Below, piece after piece: positions 27,712 through 36,819 of a stretch of DNA of 64,000 nucleotides. The stretch covers positions 62,001 to 126,000 of the forward strand of contig NZ_LAZS01000012.1 in the NCBI RefSeq assembly GCF_002007205.1, given 5' to 3'. The stretch comes from Ensifer adhaerens. Lineage in GTDB: Bacteria > Pseudomonadota > Alphaproteobacteria > Rhizobiales > Rhizobiaceae. The notes below the pieces were generated by a model. That model did no database searches, was not told where the DNA came from, and worked only from the letters and a program-made list of their open reading frames with translations. A program made the position numbers and the translations under genes. Within the stretch, counting starts at the first letter, position 1; the number at the start of each line of letters is the position of its first letter.

Positions 27712-28211
27712 CACCCGGACTCCTTGCGAGCCAGTACGATGGCGCCGACAAGTGCCGCGAGAAGGATGATCGAGGCGACCTCGAACGGCAGGAGATAATC
27801 GGCGAAAAGCGTCGTGCTCAGCTGCCTGACCTGGTCGCCTTCCCGCGACGTGGTCGGCGCAACCGCGGAGAAGCGGCCGCTCCAGAGCACAAGCGCAAGC
27901 ATCTCGAGCCCCAGCAGGACGAGCAGCGTCAATGCAGGCAGATTTTGCCCGGGCAGAAACCGTTGCAACACCGCTTCACGCACGTCGATCATCATGATCA
28001 CGAACAGGAAGAGGACCATGATGGCGCCGACGTAGACGAAGATCTGCACGACCGCGAGCAGCGGCGCCTCGAGCAGGACAAAGATTGCCGAGATTTGCAG
28101 GAAACATGCCATGAGCGCCAATGCGCTATGAACAGGGTTCCGTGCCAGGACGACTGTCAGGGCGGTAACGACGGCCCCCGCAGCAAACAGAAGGAAGAAC
28201 CCCTGGCCCAT
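27711..28211 (-). CDS. nuoJ: NADH:quinone oxidoreductase subunit J
   Basis: A 166-residue inner-membrane subunit with five helices. The segment [20 protein letters not shown] contains the pi-bulge helix that gates the proton path. The ATG at 28211 is chosen since GGGAGAGG lies just upstream and residues before it are not hydrophobic. It is the first gene of the long minus-strand nuo operon. Confidence 0.94.
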   Translation of the reverse strand: MGQGFFLLFAAGAVVTALTVVLARNPVHSALALMACFLQISAIFVLLEAPLLAVVQIFVYVGAIMVLFLFVIMMIDVREAVLQRFLPGQNLPALTLLVLLGLEMLALVLWSGRFSAVAPTTSREGDQVRQLSTTLFADYLLPFEVASIILLAALVGAIVLARKESG

Positions 28212-28294
28212 GACGCAGCCTCTCCCGCGCGAACTGTTCCGCGGCGCGTGACGGCCGGATGTCAGGGAGCGCCGCACTTCAGTTGCGTTTATAA

Positions 28295-28323
28295 ATTGTG
28301 CCCCAAGGAACGATTTTTCACAA
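28295..28323 (-). promoter_or_regulatory. Possible sigma-70 promoter of the nuoJ operon
   Basis: On the minus strand TTGTGA (28318-28323) and CACAAT (28295-28300) are separated by 17 bp, about 85 bp before nuoJ. The -35 match is fair and the -10 match is 4 of 6. No clear FNR box overlaps it. Confidence 0.3.
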
Positions 28324-28564
28324 GAATATTGTCGGCAACTCATTGAATGAGTCCGGTGGGCGCCCAAGCCATGGCCCTCTGGCCCCGTTCTTGGTCACCT
28401 GGCGGGGCACGAGCGAAGAGGGAGGAGATGAACGAAGCCTGGCTCGAATGGCTCGACGGCGACGATCGACGTTCTTCATGCTCTTGAGCAGTTAGCTGGG
28501 ATCAAGCGATCCGCCAGGCTGTTGATGAATGGCGAAATCGATACACATCATGAATTTCCGCTGA
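28324..28564. other. Rest of the gap upstream of nuoJ
   Basis: Together with 28212-28294 this completes a 353-bp gap between nuoJ and the small DUF6894-like gene. Reading frames here show no domain or membrane character. No other element was recognised. Confidence 0.3.
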
Positions 28565-28921
28565 TCAGCTTGTCTTGCGAAGCCGCGGGTCACCACAAGC
28601 TTCATCATTTCCAAAAAAGGCGGGTGCGCCCCCTCCGAGCAGGTCGACATCCAAGCCGGCGAGCTCCCTCCAAGCGTGTTCGAGCCTCGAGCTTGCGGAC
28701 TGCCAGGGTGGCATGGCTTTCCTTGCAGTTACTCGCGCCAGGACGACGCCACCTGCCCTTTCAACCGTTACGACCACGCTACGATATCTGTCGTCTGCCG
28801 CGATCTCGTCGGCGACCGACCTTCCGTGGGCGACCGCCCGGCTGTCGGTGGCATGAAAGGCTCCAGTGCGATCGCGACTGATGCTCCCAAGAAGATGGAT
28901 ATGAAAGAGGTATCGGCGCAT
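28565..28921 (-). CDS. DUF6894-like small protein
   Basis: A 118-residue protein. The N-terminal 70 residues follow the DUF6894 pattern common in rhizobia, MRRYLFHIHLLGSISRD then AVAHGRSVADEIAADD and a beta strand VVVTVERAGGVVLARVTA. The C-terminal 45 residues are not recognised. The upstream ribosome site is weak. Function of the family is unknown. It is isolated between nuoJ and pntB, pointing the same way as both. Confidence 0.5.
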   Translation of the reverse strand: MRRYLFHIHLLGSISRDRTGAFHATDSRAVAHGRSVADEIAADDRYRSVVVTVERAGGVVLARVTARKAMPPWQSASSRLEHAWRELAGLDVDLLGGGAPAFFGNDEACGDPRLRKTS

Positions 28922-29137
28922 CTTGCAACTCGAACAACGGGACGGGCTTCTACTTTTTAGCAGTTCTCGCCGCGCATTGCGCGTGACAGTTGCGTGACGC
29001 GCCCTGTCACTTCCCCCAACAGACATAGGACGCGGCAATTCTAACGAACGCCGTGGCGTGCACCTGGCATGGGTTCCTCTCGGAACATTGCGCCCCCAGA
29101 GCAGCAAATGAGAACTTCTCAACGCCACCTTTGGGAG

Positions 29138-29165
29138 TCGATGGGGCAAAATAACGCCCCATCGA
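29138..29165 (-). terminator. Hairpin after pntB
   Basis: TCGATGGGGC and GCCCCATCGA form a perfect 10-bp stem with an 8-base loop, 10 bp beyond the pntB stop. The trailing T-rich side is on the plus strand (GTTTGATTTTC), so it is a better intrinsic terminator for plus-strand transcripts. Its position still suits ending pntAB messages. Confidence 0.6.
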
Positions 29166-29174
29166 GTTTGATTT

Positions 29175-30608
29175 TCAGGCCAACGCGGGCAACAACTGAT
29201 CGATGCTCTTCTTTGCGTCGCCATAGAACATGCGCGTGTTGTCCTTGTAGAACAGCGGGTTCTCGATGCCCGAGTAACCAGTGCCCTGGCCACGCTTGGA
29301 GACGAACACCTGTTTGGCCTTCCAGACTTCGAGCACGGGCATGCCCGCGATCGGCGAATTCGGATCCTCTTGGGCCGCCGGATTGACGATGTCGTTGGAG
29401 CCGATGACGATAACGACATCGGTTTCGTGGAAGTCTTCGTTGATCTCGTCCATCTCCAGCACGATGTCGTAGGGCACCTTCGCCTCAGCCAAAAGCACGT
29501 TCATGTGGCCCGGCAGACGCCCGGCGACCGGATGAATGGCGAAGCGCACGTTCTTGCCCGCGGCCCGCAGCTTGCGGGTCAGTTCCGAGACCGATTGCTG
29601 TGCCTGCGCCACCGCCATGCCGTAGCCCGGCACGATGATGACGCTGTCGGCGTCGTTGAGGGCGGCGGCCACGCCATCGGCATCGATGGCGATCTGCTCG
29701 CCGGTGATTTCCATCTGTGGGCCGGTGGTCGCGCCGAAGCCGCCGAGGATGACCGACAGGAAGGAGCGGTTCATCGCCTTGCACATGATGTAGGAGAGGA
29801 TCGCACCCGAGGAGCCGACCAGCGCGCCGGTGACGATCAACAGGTCGTTGCCGAGCGTGAAGCCGATGGCGGCTGCCGCCCAGCCGGAATAGGAGTTCAG
29901 CATCGACACGACCACCGGCATGTCGGCACCGCCGATGCCCATGATCAGGTGATAGCCGATGAAGAAGGCCGCGAGTGTCATCGCGAGCAGCGTCCAGGTG
30001 CCGGCGCCGTTGACGTAGAGCACCAGGAGCACGAGCGAAAGAAGGGCCGCACCGGCATTCAGCAGATGGCCGCCCGGCAGCTTCTTCGCCTTGCCGTCGA
30101 CCTTGCCTGCGAGCTTGCCGAAGGCGATGATGGAGCCGGTGAAGGTGACGGCGCCGATGAAGACGCCGAGGAAGACCTCGACCTTCATGATCGACAGTTC
30201 CACCGGTTCCTTGTGGGCGAGGATCGCGGCAAAACCGGTCAGCGTCGAGCGGGCCGCCGCGTCGAGTCCGGCGACGTCAACCGCTTCGATATGGGCGTTG
30301 AAGCCGATGAACACGGCGGCAAGACCGACGAAGGAATGGAGTGCAGCAACAAGCTGCGGCATCTCGGTCATCTGGACGCGGGAGGCGACAAAGTGGCCGA
30401 GCACGGCGCCGCCCGCAATCATCAGGACGATGACAAGCCAGTTGCCGACCTCAGGTCCGAAGACCGTGGCGACAATGGCAAGGGCCATGCCTGTGATGCC
30501 ATACCAGACCGCGCGCTTGGCGCTTTCCTGGCCCGAAAGCCCGCCGAGCGAGAGGATGAAGAGAACGGCTGCCGCGATGTAGGCGGCCGATACGATACCG
30601 ATCATCAT
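29175..30608 (-). CDS. pntB: NAD(P) transhydrogenase subunit beta
   Basis: A 477-residue protein: an N-terminal half of about eight membrane helices and a C-terminal NADP(H)-binding domain III ([51 protein letters not shown]). With PntA it transfers hydride from NADH to NADP+ using the proton gradient. Two adjacent ATGs begin it. It lies 19 bp after pntA. Confidence 0.96.
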   Translation of the reverse strand: MMIGIVSAAYIAAAVLFILSLGGLSGQESAKRAVWYGITGMALAIVATVFGPEVGNWLVIVLMIAGGAVLGHFVASRVQMTEMPQLVAALHSFVGLAAVFIGFNAHIEAVDVAGLDAAARSTLTGFAAILAHKEPVELSIMKVEVFLGVFIGAVTFTGSIIAFGKLAGKVDGKAKKLPGGHLLNAGAALLSLVLLVLYVNGAGTWTLLAMTLAAFFIGYHLIMGIGGADMPVVVSMLNSYSGWAAAAIGFTLGNDLLIVTGALVGSSGAILSYIMCKAMNRSFLSVILGGFGATTGPQMEITGEQIAIDADGVAAALNDADSVIIVPGYGMAVAQAQQSVSELTRKLRAAGKNVRFAIHPVAGRLPGHMNVLLAEAKVPYDIVLEMDEINEDFHETDVVIVIGSNDIVNPAAQEDPNSPIAGMPVLEVWKAKQVFVSKRGQGTGYSGIENPLFYKDNTRMFYGDAKKSIDQLLPALA

Positions 30609-30627
30609 GATATTTACCCCTGCCCGA

Positions 30628-32220
30628 TCAGGATTTCTGGAACATGGCGAGCATGCGCCGTGTGACGAGGAAGCCGCCGACGATATTGATCGTGGCGATC
30701 AGCACCGAGAGCGCTGCAAGCAGCACCACCAGCCAGTTGCCCGACCCGATCTGCAGCAGCGCGCCGAGAATGACGATGCCGGAGACCGCGTTGGTGACGG
30801 CCATCAGCGGCGTGTGCAGCGAATGCGAGACGTTCCAGATGACCTGGAAACCGACGAAGCAGGCAAGCACGAAGACGACGAAGTGGCTCATGAAGGCCGG
30901 CGGCGCAAACGCGCCGACGAGAAGCAGCAGCGCCGTGCCGACGGCCAGAAGCGTCAGCTGGTTCTTCGTCTGGGTCTTGAAGGCTGCGGCTTCGGTGGCG
31001 CGCTTTTCCTCCGGCGTCGGCTCCTTCACCTTCTCCTTTGGCTTCTGCGCCGCGATCGCCGCGATTTTCGGTGGTGGCGGCGGATAGGTGATGGCGCCCT
31101 TGAAGGCGACGGTCGCGCCGCGAATGACGTCGTCCTCCATGTTGTGGACGAGCTTGCCATCCTTGCCCGGCGTCAGGTCGGTCAGCATATGGCGAATGTT
31201 GGTGGCATAGAGCGTGGAGGCCTGTGCGGCCATGCGGCTCGGGAAATCGGTATAGCCGATGACGATGACGCCGTTGTCGGAGACGACGCGTTGATCGGTA
31301 ACGGTCAGGTCGCAGTTGCCGCCGCGCTCAGCGGCAAGGTCGACCACCACCGATCCCGGCTTCATCGCGGCCACCATGTCGGCGAGCCAGAGCTTCGGCG
31401 CATCTCGGCCGGGGATCAGCGCCGTGGTGATGACGATGTCGATCTGAGGTGCGAGCTCCCGGAACTTGGCCAGTTGCTTCTCGCGAAACTCCGGCGAGGA
31501 AGGAGCCGCATAGCCCCCGGTTGCCGCCCCGTCCTGCTGAGCGCCCCCCTCACCATCGGCAAAGTCGAGATAGACGAACTCGGCGCCCATGCTTTCGATC
31601 TGCTCGGCGACCTCAGGGCGAACGTCGAAGGCATAGGTCTGGGCGCCAAGCGAAGTGGCAACGCCGATCGCCGCAAGACCGGCGACGCCCGCACCGATCA
31701 CCAGGACCTTGGCCGGCGGCACCTTGCCGGCGGCCGTCACCTGGCCGGTAAAGAACCGTCCGAAATTGTTGCCTGCTTCGATCACCGCACGATAGCCGGC
31801 GATATTGGCCATCGACGACAGCGCATCCATCTTCTGCGCGCGGCTGATGCGCGGCACCATGTCCATGGCGATGACGTTGGCGCCCTTCGCCTGGGCAAGC
31901 TCCAGCAATTCGGCATTCTGGCCTGGATAGAAGAACGAGATCAGCGTCTTTTCCTCAGACAAATGCGCGATCTCGGCATGCTGCGGTGGCCGCACCTTGA
32001 CGATCACATCGGCAGAAGCCCACAGCGCCTCTGCCGACGGGGCCACTTCAACACCCACGGCCCGATAGGCATCATCGGAAAAACCGGCGGAAACGCCAGC
32101 GCCCGTCTCGATGATGCTACTGTAGCCAAGCTTAGAAAGCTGCACGGCGCTGTCAGGTGTCAGCGCGACCCGCGCCTCACCTGCCGCTAATTCCCGCGGA
32201 GCCCCAATTTTGATCGCCAT
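30628..32220 (-). CDS. pntA: NAD(P) transhydrogenase subunit alpha (full-length, E. coli type)
   Basis: A 530-residue protein with the NAD(H)-binding domain I (opening [20 protein letters not shown], Rossmann loop [15 protein letters not shown]) and C-terminal membrane helices after residue 420. Many alphaproteobacteria split this into PntAA and PntAB; here it is one chain as in E. coli. GGAGAGGAG precedes the ATG. It heads pntAB. The enzyme supplies NADPH, and next to a large complex I operon it completes a set for pyridine nucleotide and proton balance. Confidence 0.96.
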   Translation of the reverse strand: MAIKIGAPRELAAGEARVALTPDSAVQLSKLGYSSIIETGAGVSAGFSDDAYRAVGVEVAPSAEALWASADVIVKVRPPQHAEIAHLSEEKTLISFFYPGQNAELLELAQAKGANVIAMDMVPRISRAQKMDALSSMANIAGYRAVIEAGNNFGRFFTGQVTAAGKVPPAKVLVIGAGVAGLAAIGVATSLGAQTYAFDVRPEVAEQIESMGAEFVYLDFADGEGGAQQDGAATGGYAAPSSPEFREKQLAKFRELAPQIDIVITTALIPGRDAPKLWLADMVAAMKPGSVVVDLAAERGGNCDLTVTDQRVVSDNGVIVIGYTDFPSRMAAQASTLYATNIRHMLTDLTPGKDGKLVHNMEDDVIRGATVAFKGAITYPPPPPKIAAIAAQKPKEKVKEPTPEEKRATEAAAFKTQTKNQLTLLAVGTALLLLVGAFAPPAFMSHFVVFVLACFVGFQVIWNVSHSLHTPLMAVTNAVSGIVILGALLQIGSGNWLVVLLAALSVLIATINIVGGFLVTRRMLAMFQKS

Positions 32221-32599
32221 GTTCGTCTCTCCTCTCCCGCCGACTACGCAACGCTTATGTCCCTCAACAAATGCAACCGCAGAACATGCAGACCTGGAGA
32301 GTACTGTCCAGTACGGCTTGCCGCGAATCCGTCCATTTCTGTCGCTTTTTAGTTTTCCCTAAACGATTTTATTCGGCGGGCGTGCCCGGGAAGTCAGCGG
32401 CAGGCCTAGACAACGGCGCGACACGACGGCGACATCCGCCTCGTGCCGCGCCCTGTGAGGAGGGTCTAGTTGCGGCTTTCGTAGCTGCTCAAGTTTGCGG
32501 GAGTGACGAGCTCGAACGGGATCCAGACATTCTGTTCGACGGGCTCCTTGGCACAGAGCGCGATCTTGAGGTAGGCGCGCTGTCGCGACCGGAGGCCTC
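32221..32599. other. Gap upstream of pntA, no supported gene
   Basis: A 379-bp stretch between pntA and dtd, both on minus. It should hold the pntAB promoter; several AT-rich patches (around 32345-32375) are candidates but none gives a clear -35/-10 pair. Small frames lack domains. Confidence 0.35.
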
Positions 32600-33043
32600 T
32601 TAACCGGATGTCGTGTCCAACCAGATCGTTACAGGACCGTCGTTGGCCAATTCCACCCGCATGTCCGCGCCGAAGACGCCATTGGCAACGGCAACGCCCA
32701 AGGCCGAGACATTGGCGGAGAAATCCTCATACAGGCGTTTACCCTCCTCCGGTGGTGCCGCCGTAGAAAAGCCCGGGCGGTTTCCCTTCGTCTCGGCGGC
32801 CAACGTGAACTGGCTGACGATAAGAGCTGAGCCGCCCACATCCAGAAGCGAACGGTTCATGCGATCCGCATGGTCCCTAAAGACGCGCAGGTTGACGATC
32901 TTGCGCGCCAGCCATTCGCTTTCCTTCTCAGTGTCCCCTTTCATCGCACACACGAAGACCACCAAGCCATTGCCGACCTCCCCCGTCACCACATCATTGA
33001 CGGTGACGCGCGCAGATGAAACGCGCTGGACAAGTGCTCTCAT
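32600..33043 (-). CDS. dtd: D-aminoacyl-tRNA deacylase
   Basis: A 147-residue cytosolic enzyme that hydrolyses D-amino acids (notably D-Tyr) from tRNA. Both active-site motifs are present, [13 protein letters not shown] and the cross-subunit [12 protein letters not shown]. The opening [17 protein letters not shown] is typical. Length is standard. This is usually a chromosomal housekeeping gene and may be a second copy here. Confidence 0.95.
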   Translation of the reverse strand: MRALVQRVSSARVTVNDVVTGEVGNGLVVFVCAMKGDTEKESEWLARKIVNLRVFRDHADRMNRSLLDVGGSALIVSQFTLAAETKGNRPGFSTAAPPEEGKRLYEDFSANVSALGVAVANGVFGADMRVELANDGPVTIWLDTTSG

Positions 33044-33057
33044 GGCAACAATTCTCC

Positions 33058-33177
33058 CTATGGCCTCCCGCTCTTATCGGCTCCGAGGCGGTCGCGAGCA
33101 AGCTCTGCCCAGAACCGCGCGCCGCAGGCCAGGAAATTGTCGTGGAAATCGTAATCGAAGGCATGAAGGGCAACCGT
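33058..33177 (-). pseudogene. C-terminal stump of an M20-family amidohydrolase
   Basis: About 39 codons ending in a stop read TVALHAFDYDFHDNFLACGA then RFWAELARDRLG. This resembles the conserved end of M20D aminoacylase/hippurate hydrolases (YDFND...GA..W..L). The rest of such a gene is absent; 30 bp upstream lies the left 27-nt direct repeat. It looks like a leftover from an insertion or deletion. The match is from memory of the family pattern. Confidence 0.4.
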
Positions 33178-33207
33178 GCGTGACGCGTCTCTGCCCCGAC
33201 AGCACCC

Positions 33208-33234
33208 GTTCCGGACGATAACATTATGCGATCC
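33208..33234. repeat. 27-nt direct repeat, left copy
   Basis: Contains GTTCCGG and ATAACATTATGCGATCC and matches 36682-36708 in 25 of 27 positions (differences in a 3-base spacer). The copies bracket about 3.45 kb. Both sit beside truncated gene ends, suggesting the borders of a mobile or rearranged segment. Confidence 0.65.
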
Positions 33235-33434
33235 TAAACGCACAAAGCGGGAACATCAAATGAACAAGCCCTTCGTTGAAGGGGCAGCTGCCGCGGCTTA
33301 ACGTCTTCTTCGCAGTTTAGGCGCTGACCGCACTGGACTTAAGCGTTCGATCGATCATGAACTCCGGTGGCCTCGGTGAACGTCGAGTGCTCGCGGCCTA
33401 GACGCCCGGTCAGGGCCGCTTGCCAAACGCAGGC

Positions 33435-33668
33435 CTACTCGCGATCCGGAAAACGATATCGGCGAAACGAGCCAAAGCTTCTCGTATACGCCTCCCGTTC
33501 GGCATCGGCAGCGGTCTTGCCGATATCCCGCAGAAGATGTTCGCTCTGCCGGTGCCATGGGACAACCGGATTGTTGACAGCAATCCATAGGTCGTGCAGG
33601 CGCGTCCACCACCAGGGCCTCTCGGCTGCCGTGCCCATATCCTCTTCGCCTTTACGGATGAAACTCAT
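33435..33668 (-). CDS. DUF1127-like small protein
   Basis: A 77-residue protein with a basic, tryptophan-rich middle (RPWWWTRLHDLWIAV) and the helix EHLLRDIGKTAADAEREAY, which follows the DUF1127/YjiS pattern LRDIGLTRADIE. GGAGGG seven bases before the ATG argues it is translated. DUF1127 proteins in rhizobia have been tied to RNA and phosphate regulation, but this one is atypical. It is divergent from the SARP-like gene, 114 bp away. Confidence 0.7.
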   Translation of the reverse strand: MSFIRKGEEDMGTAAERPWWWTRLHDLWIAVNNPVVPWHRQSEHLLRDIGKTAADAEREAYTRSFGSFRRYRFPDRE

Positions 33669-33782
33669 TGCACTACCCTCCAACCTCGGCGTGCGGCATC
33701 GTCCGCAACGATCCTCCGTCCCCGTCAAAAGGGTGTGAGGCCGCGTGTGATGGATTCGTAAAAAGATGGCTTGGCGAATTCG

Positions 33783-35873
33783 ATGAGACGCCCCTTTCTC
33801 ACCCTGCTGGGCGGTTTCGACTGCGCGGGCCTTGTTGCGGGGTCTCCAGCCTCGACGCGCAAGGCGCGTGCCTTGATGGCCTATCTGGCGCTCCAGGCCG
33901 GACACTCCCAATCACGCGAGAAACTTGCCGCCTTGCTATGGGGCGGGTTGAGCGAAGAGCAGGCCCGCACGAACCTGCGGCAAACATTGTCAGTGCTGCG
34001 GCGAACGCTGGAGGCGACAGGACGGGAATGGCTCGTGATCAAGGGGGACCGGGTGACACTCGACCTTCGCGATGCCGATCTTGACGTCTGGCAGTTTGAG
34101 GCCCTGGCTGCCGGCTCTGCGACGGACGACCTCGAACAGGCAATCGCCCTCTATCCCGGAGAACTCCTCGAAGGCTTCAACCTTGCGGAAGAACCGTTCG
34201 AAGACTGGCTTCGCACCGAACGGGAAAGGTTGCGACTGCTTGCCATTGCCGTTCTGGAGAAACTCATCACCCGCCGCATCGCGGGAAACGACTCGGGTGC
34301 CTCCGTCCCCGCGGCAACACGCCTGCTCAGCCTCGAGCCGCTACGGGAGGACATACACCGCACGTTAATGCGCGCCTATGCGACGAAGGGGCAATTCAAC
34401 CTCGCCCTCGCACAATACCAACGCTGCGCCGACACGCTGCGCAAGCAGCTCGGCGTCCAGCCCGAACCAGAAACACAGGCTCTCTACCAGGATCTGCGGG
34501 CGCGGCGCACCGCACCGATTGCCGGGCGGCCGCCAGAAGAAGAGGTGCCGTTTGAAGGCCGCCCTCAAACTCTCTACGTGAAATCGGACGGGGTCAGCAT
34601 CGCCTACCAGGTGACAGGCAACGGCCCCTTCGACCTCGTCTATGTGCAGGGCTGGGTTTCCAATTTGGACTATGCTTGGGAGTCGCCGAGACTGTCACGC
34701 GTTTTGCACCGTCTCGGTTCCTTCTGCCGCCTGATCCGCATCGACAAACGCGGCACGGGCCTTTCCGATCGTGGCACCGGCTTTCCGACACTTGAACAGC
34801 GCATGCAGGATGTTCGTGCCGTCCTGGACGCGGTCGGATCACAGAAGACGTTCCTGTTCGGGAGTTCGGAAGGCGGCCTCATGTGCATGTTGTTCGCCGC
34901 AAGTTATCCTGAACGCACGAGCGCCCTTATCTTGCACGGCGCCTATGCGCGAGGTCTGTGGTCAACGGACTATCCCTGGGGGCGCACTCGGGAGGAACTC
35001 GAAGAGGACCTGCTCGCCATCGAACGGGAATGGGGCCGCCCTGCGGACTTCAGCCGGGCGGCCCCGAGCCTCGTCGACAATATGGTGGAACGCGAATGGT
35101 TTGCGGCTTACCTGCGAAATTCGGCATCCCCCGCCGATGCGGTCTCCTTGTGGCGGTGGAGCGTCGAAATCGATGCGCGCGAGATCCTTCCGGCGATTCG
35201 CGTTCCAACCCTGGTCACCCAGCGAACCGGCGACCGCTGGGTTAAGCCAGAAGAAGGGCGTTATCTGGCAAGCCGCATTCCCGGCGCGACCTATGTGGAG
35301 CTGCCCGGTGACGACCATATCATCTGGGGCGCCGATGCCGAACGGCTGATCGACGAAATCCGGCAGTTCCTGGCATCTGCCCAGCCTGTTCCGACCGAAA
35401 GCACCTTGCTGACGGTCTTGCACCTGAACATTCAAGCCCTATCCCCGCCCGAGAACAGCTCATCCTCCGGTCGGATGAAAGATTGGCAGGATGACGCCTC
35501 TCGACAGCTTCGTGCCGCCGACGGTGAGGCGATCGATCTCCGGGAGTCCAGGCTTGTCGCCGGGTTCCGGCAGCCCAGCCAGGCGATCGCCTGTGCATTC
35601 GATCTCCGGGGTCGCCTGAATCATATCGGCCTGAATGTGCGAGCAGCCATTCACATCGGCGAGTGCGAAAAGCACCACGGCCGCTATGCCGGACCGGTCT
35701 TGCGGCTTGCCGCGGGACTTGCAGGCTGCGCGGGACCGGGCGATATCATCGCGTCCCGCACCGTGCGGGATCTCGTCATCGGTGCAAACCTCTCGTTTGA
35801 TCCGCGCGGGCAGTTCGACCTGCCCGGGATCCCCGGCCCATGGCCGTACTTTTCCGTTGGGCCGCTTTCCTAG
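33783..35873 (+). CDS. SARP-type regulator fused to an alpha/beta hydrolase and a degenerate cyclase domain
   Basis: A 696-residue cytosolic protein in three parts. Residues 1-240: a DNA-binding winged helix plus BTAD helical domain of the AfsR/SARP type (LGGFDCAG, RKARALMAYLAL, LSVLRRTLEATGREWLV, LRKQLGVQPEPETQALY). Residues about 260-535: an alpha/beta hydrolase with nucleophile S362 (GSSEGG), acid D484 (RTGDRW) and H512 (GDDHIIW). Residues about 540-696: a class III nucleotide cyclase homology domain (VRAAIHIGECE, ASRTVRDLVIG) in which both metal-binding aspartates are missing (TVLHLNI and ESRLVAGF where FTDI and GDG are expected). It should therefore not make cAMP. The start is uncertain: a TTG 12 bp upstream is possible. 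Confidence 0.85.
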   Translation: MRRPFLTLLGGFDCAGLVAGSPASTRKARALMAYLALQAGHSQSREKLAALLWGGLSEEQARTNLRQTLSVLRRTLEATGREWLVIKGDRVTLDLRDADLDVWQFEALAAGSATDDLEQAIALYPGELLEGFNLAEEPFEDWLRTERERLRLLAIAVLEKLITRRIAGNDSGASVPAATRLLSLEPLREDIHRTLMRAYATKGQFNLALAQYQRCADTLRKQLGVQPEPETQALYQDLRARRTAPIAGRPPEEEVPFEGRPQTLYVKSDGVSIAYQVTGNGPFDLVYVQGWVSNLDYAWESPRLSRVLHRLGSFCRLIRIDKRGTGLSDRGTGFPTLEQRMQDVRAVLDAVGSQKTFLFGSSEGGLMCMLFAASYPERTSALILHGAYARGLWSTDYPWGRTREELEEDLLAIEREWGRPADFSRAAPSLVDNMVEREWFAAYLRNSASPADAVSLWRWSVEIDAREILPAIRVPTLVTQRTGDRWVKPEEGRYLASRIPGATYVELPGDDHIIWGADAERLIDEIRQFLASAQPVPTESTLLTVLHLNIQALSPPENSSSSGRMKDWQDDASRQLRAADGEAIDLRESRLVAGFRQPSQAIACAFDLRGRLNHIGLNVRAAIHIGECEKHHGRYAGPVLRLAAGLAGCAGPGDIIASRTVRDLVIGANLSFDPRGQFDLPGIPGPWPYFSVGPLS

Positions 35874-35924
35874 ATCCATGAATTCAGAATGACCTTTCCT
35901 TTCCTCTCCTCTGCTCAAGACAAA

Positions 35925-35947
35925 TGGGCGCCTTGAAGGGAATCGAA
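35925..35947 (-). other. tRNA 3'-end-like remnant
   Basis: On the minus strand 23 bases run as TTCGATT (T loop), five bases, seven bases, one base and CCA, exactly the numbering of a tRNA 3' end. The sequence upstream does not pair as a T stem and there is no tRNA body. It may be a decayed attachment site. It could be chance. Confidence 0.25.
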
Positions 35948-36017
35948 CTACCAATTCCTTGAAAACCGCAACAAAAAGTAATACCTTGGATAAATCATTC
36001 CTTACACGGGTCCGGCC

Positions 36018-36251
36018 ATGACGACGACAGTTACATCCAAGGGGCAAATTACAATTCCCAAGCCGGTGCGCGATCTCTTGGGTATCGTGCCTGGAAGTAA
36101 GATAGACTTCCGACGCACTTCAGATGGAAGCGTCGTCCTCGTCCATGCTGCGAAAAAGCAGCCACCTAGCCGCTTCGCGAAACTACGAGGGCATGCGGGC
36201 AAGGGCCTCGATACCGAGGCGATCATGGCGCTTACGCGTGGCGAACCGTGA
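36018..36251 (+). CDS. AbrB/MazE-type antitoxin
   Basis: A 77-residue DNA-binding antitoxin. The swapped-hairpin fold is seen in VTSKGQITIPKPVRDLLGIV and PGSKIDFRRTSDGSVVL; the C-terminal 30 residues would bind the toxin. It overlaps the PIN gene by 4 bp (GTGA), and such operons usually repress themselves. Confidence 0.9.
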   Translation: MTTTVTSKGQITIPKPVRDLLGIVPGSKIDFRRTSDGSVVLVHAAKKQPPSRFAKLRGHAGKGLDTEAIMALTRGEP

Positions 36252-36658
36252 TACTCGTAGACACGAATGTCCTTCTCGACGTCGTTACCGATGATCCAAC
36301 TTGGGCCGATTGGTCGATCGGGCAGCTCGAAGCCGCAAGCCTTGCAGGAGCGCTCTGGATTAACGATATCGTCTACGCCGAACTCGCCGTCCGCTACGAT
36401 CGGATCGAGGATGTCGAGGGCTTCCTTGATCAAGCCGGATTGGAACTGGCGCCGGTACCACGGGAGGCCCTCTTTCTGGCAAGCAAGGTTTTCACACGAT
36501 ATCGCAAAGCAGGGGGAACGCGGACGGGGGTGCTCCCTGATTTCTTCATCGGTGCGCACGCGGCGATCAGCGGATATCCGCTGCTCACACGCGATGTCGG
36601 CCGTTATCGCACCTATTTCCCAACGTTGACGCTGATTGCGCCAGACTTGCCAACCTGA
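36248..36658 (+). CDS. PIN-domain ribonuclease toxin (VapC family)
   Basis: A 136-residue PIN nuclease, the toxin partner of the AbrB protein just upstream. Acidic metal-binding residues are D5 in ILVDTNVLLDVV, the glutamate in YAELAVRYDR and aspartates in VLPDFFIGAHA and LLTRDVGRY. The start is GTG, inside the antitoxin stop. It probably cleaves tRNA or another RNA when the antitoxin is lost; target unknown. Confidence 0.9.
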   Translation: MILVDTNVLLDVVTDDPTWADWSIGQLEAASLAGALWINDIVYAELAVRYDRIEDVEGFLDQAGLELAPVPREALFLASKVFTRYRKAGGTRTGVLPDFFIGAHAAISGYPLLTRDVGRYRTYFPTLTLIAPDLPT

Positions 36659-36681
36659 TGAAGCCGTTCATGGGAGGCGCA

Positions 36682-36708
36682 GTTCCGGTGGATAACATTA
36701 TGCGATCC
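36682..36708. repeat. 27-nt direct repeat, right copy
   Basis: Second copy of the repeat at 33208-33234, same orientation, starting 24 bp after the PIN toxin stop. Near it lies the remnant of a HlyD-family gene. See the left copy. Confidence 0.65.
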
Positions 36709-36819
36709 CACGCGAACGAACGTCGAACTGCAGGGATCCCATGGTGCCGCAATTACATAGCGCCCGAGAAACTGCAACTGCCGTGCCCACCGCAGCCTTT
36801 CAAGGCGATCCGCACTGTT

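Noticed and set aside
28922-29419. N-terminal extension of the DUF6894-like gene
   Set aside because: The extension overlaps pntB out of frame and is low-complexity; the domain begins at 28921.
30607-32190. Long plus-strand frame of 527 codons opposite pntA
   Set aside because: It is the antisense shadow of a fully recognisable pntA; the text is rich in R, G, D and H with no domain.
35925-35965. A tRNA-Leu-like gene
   Set aside because: Only a 3'-end-like stretch exists; no cloverleaf can be formed.
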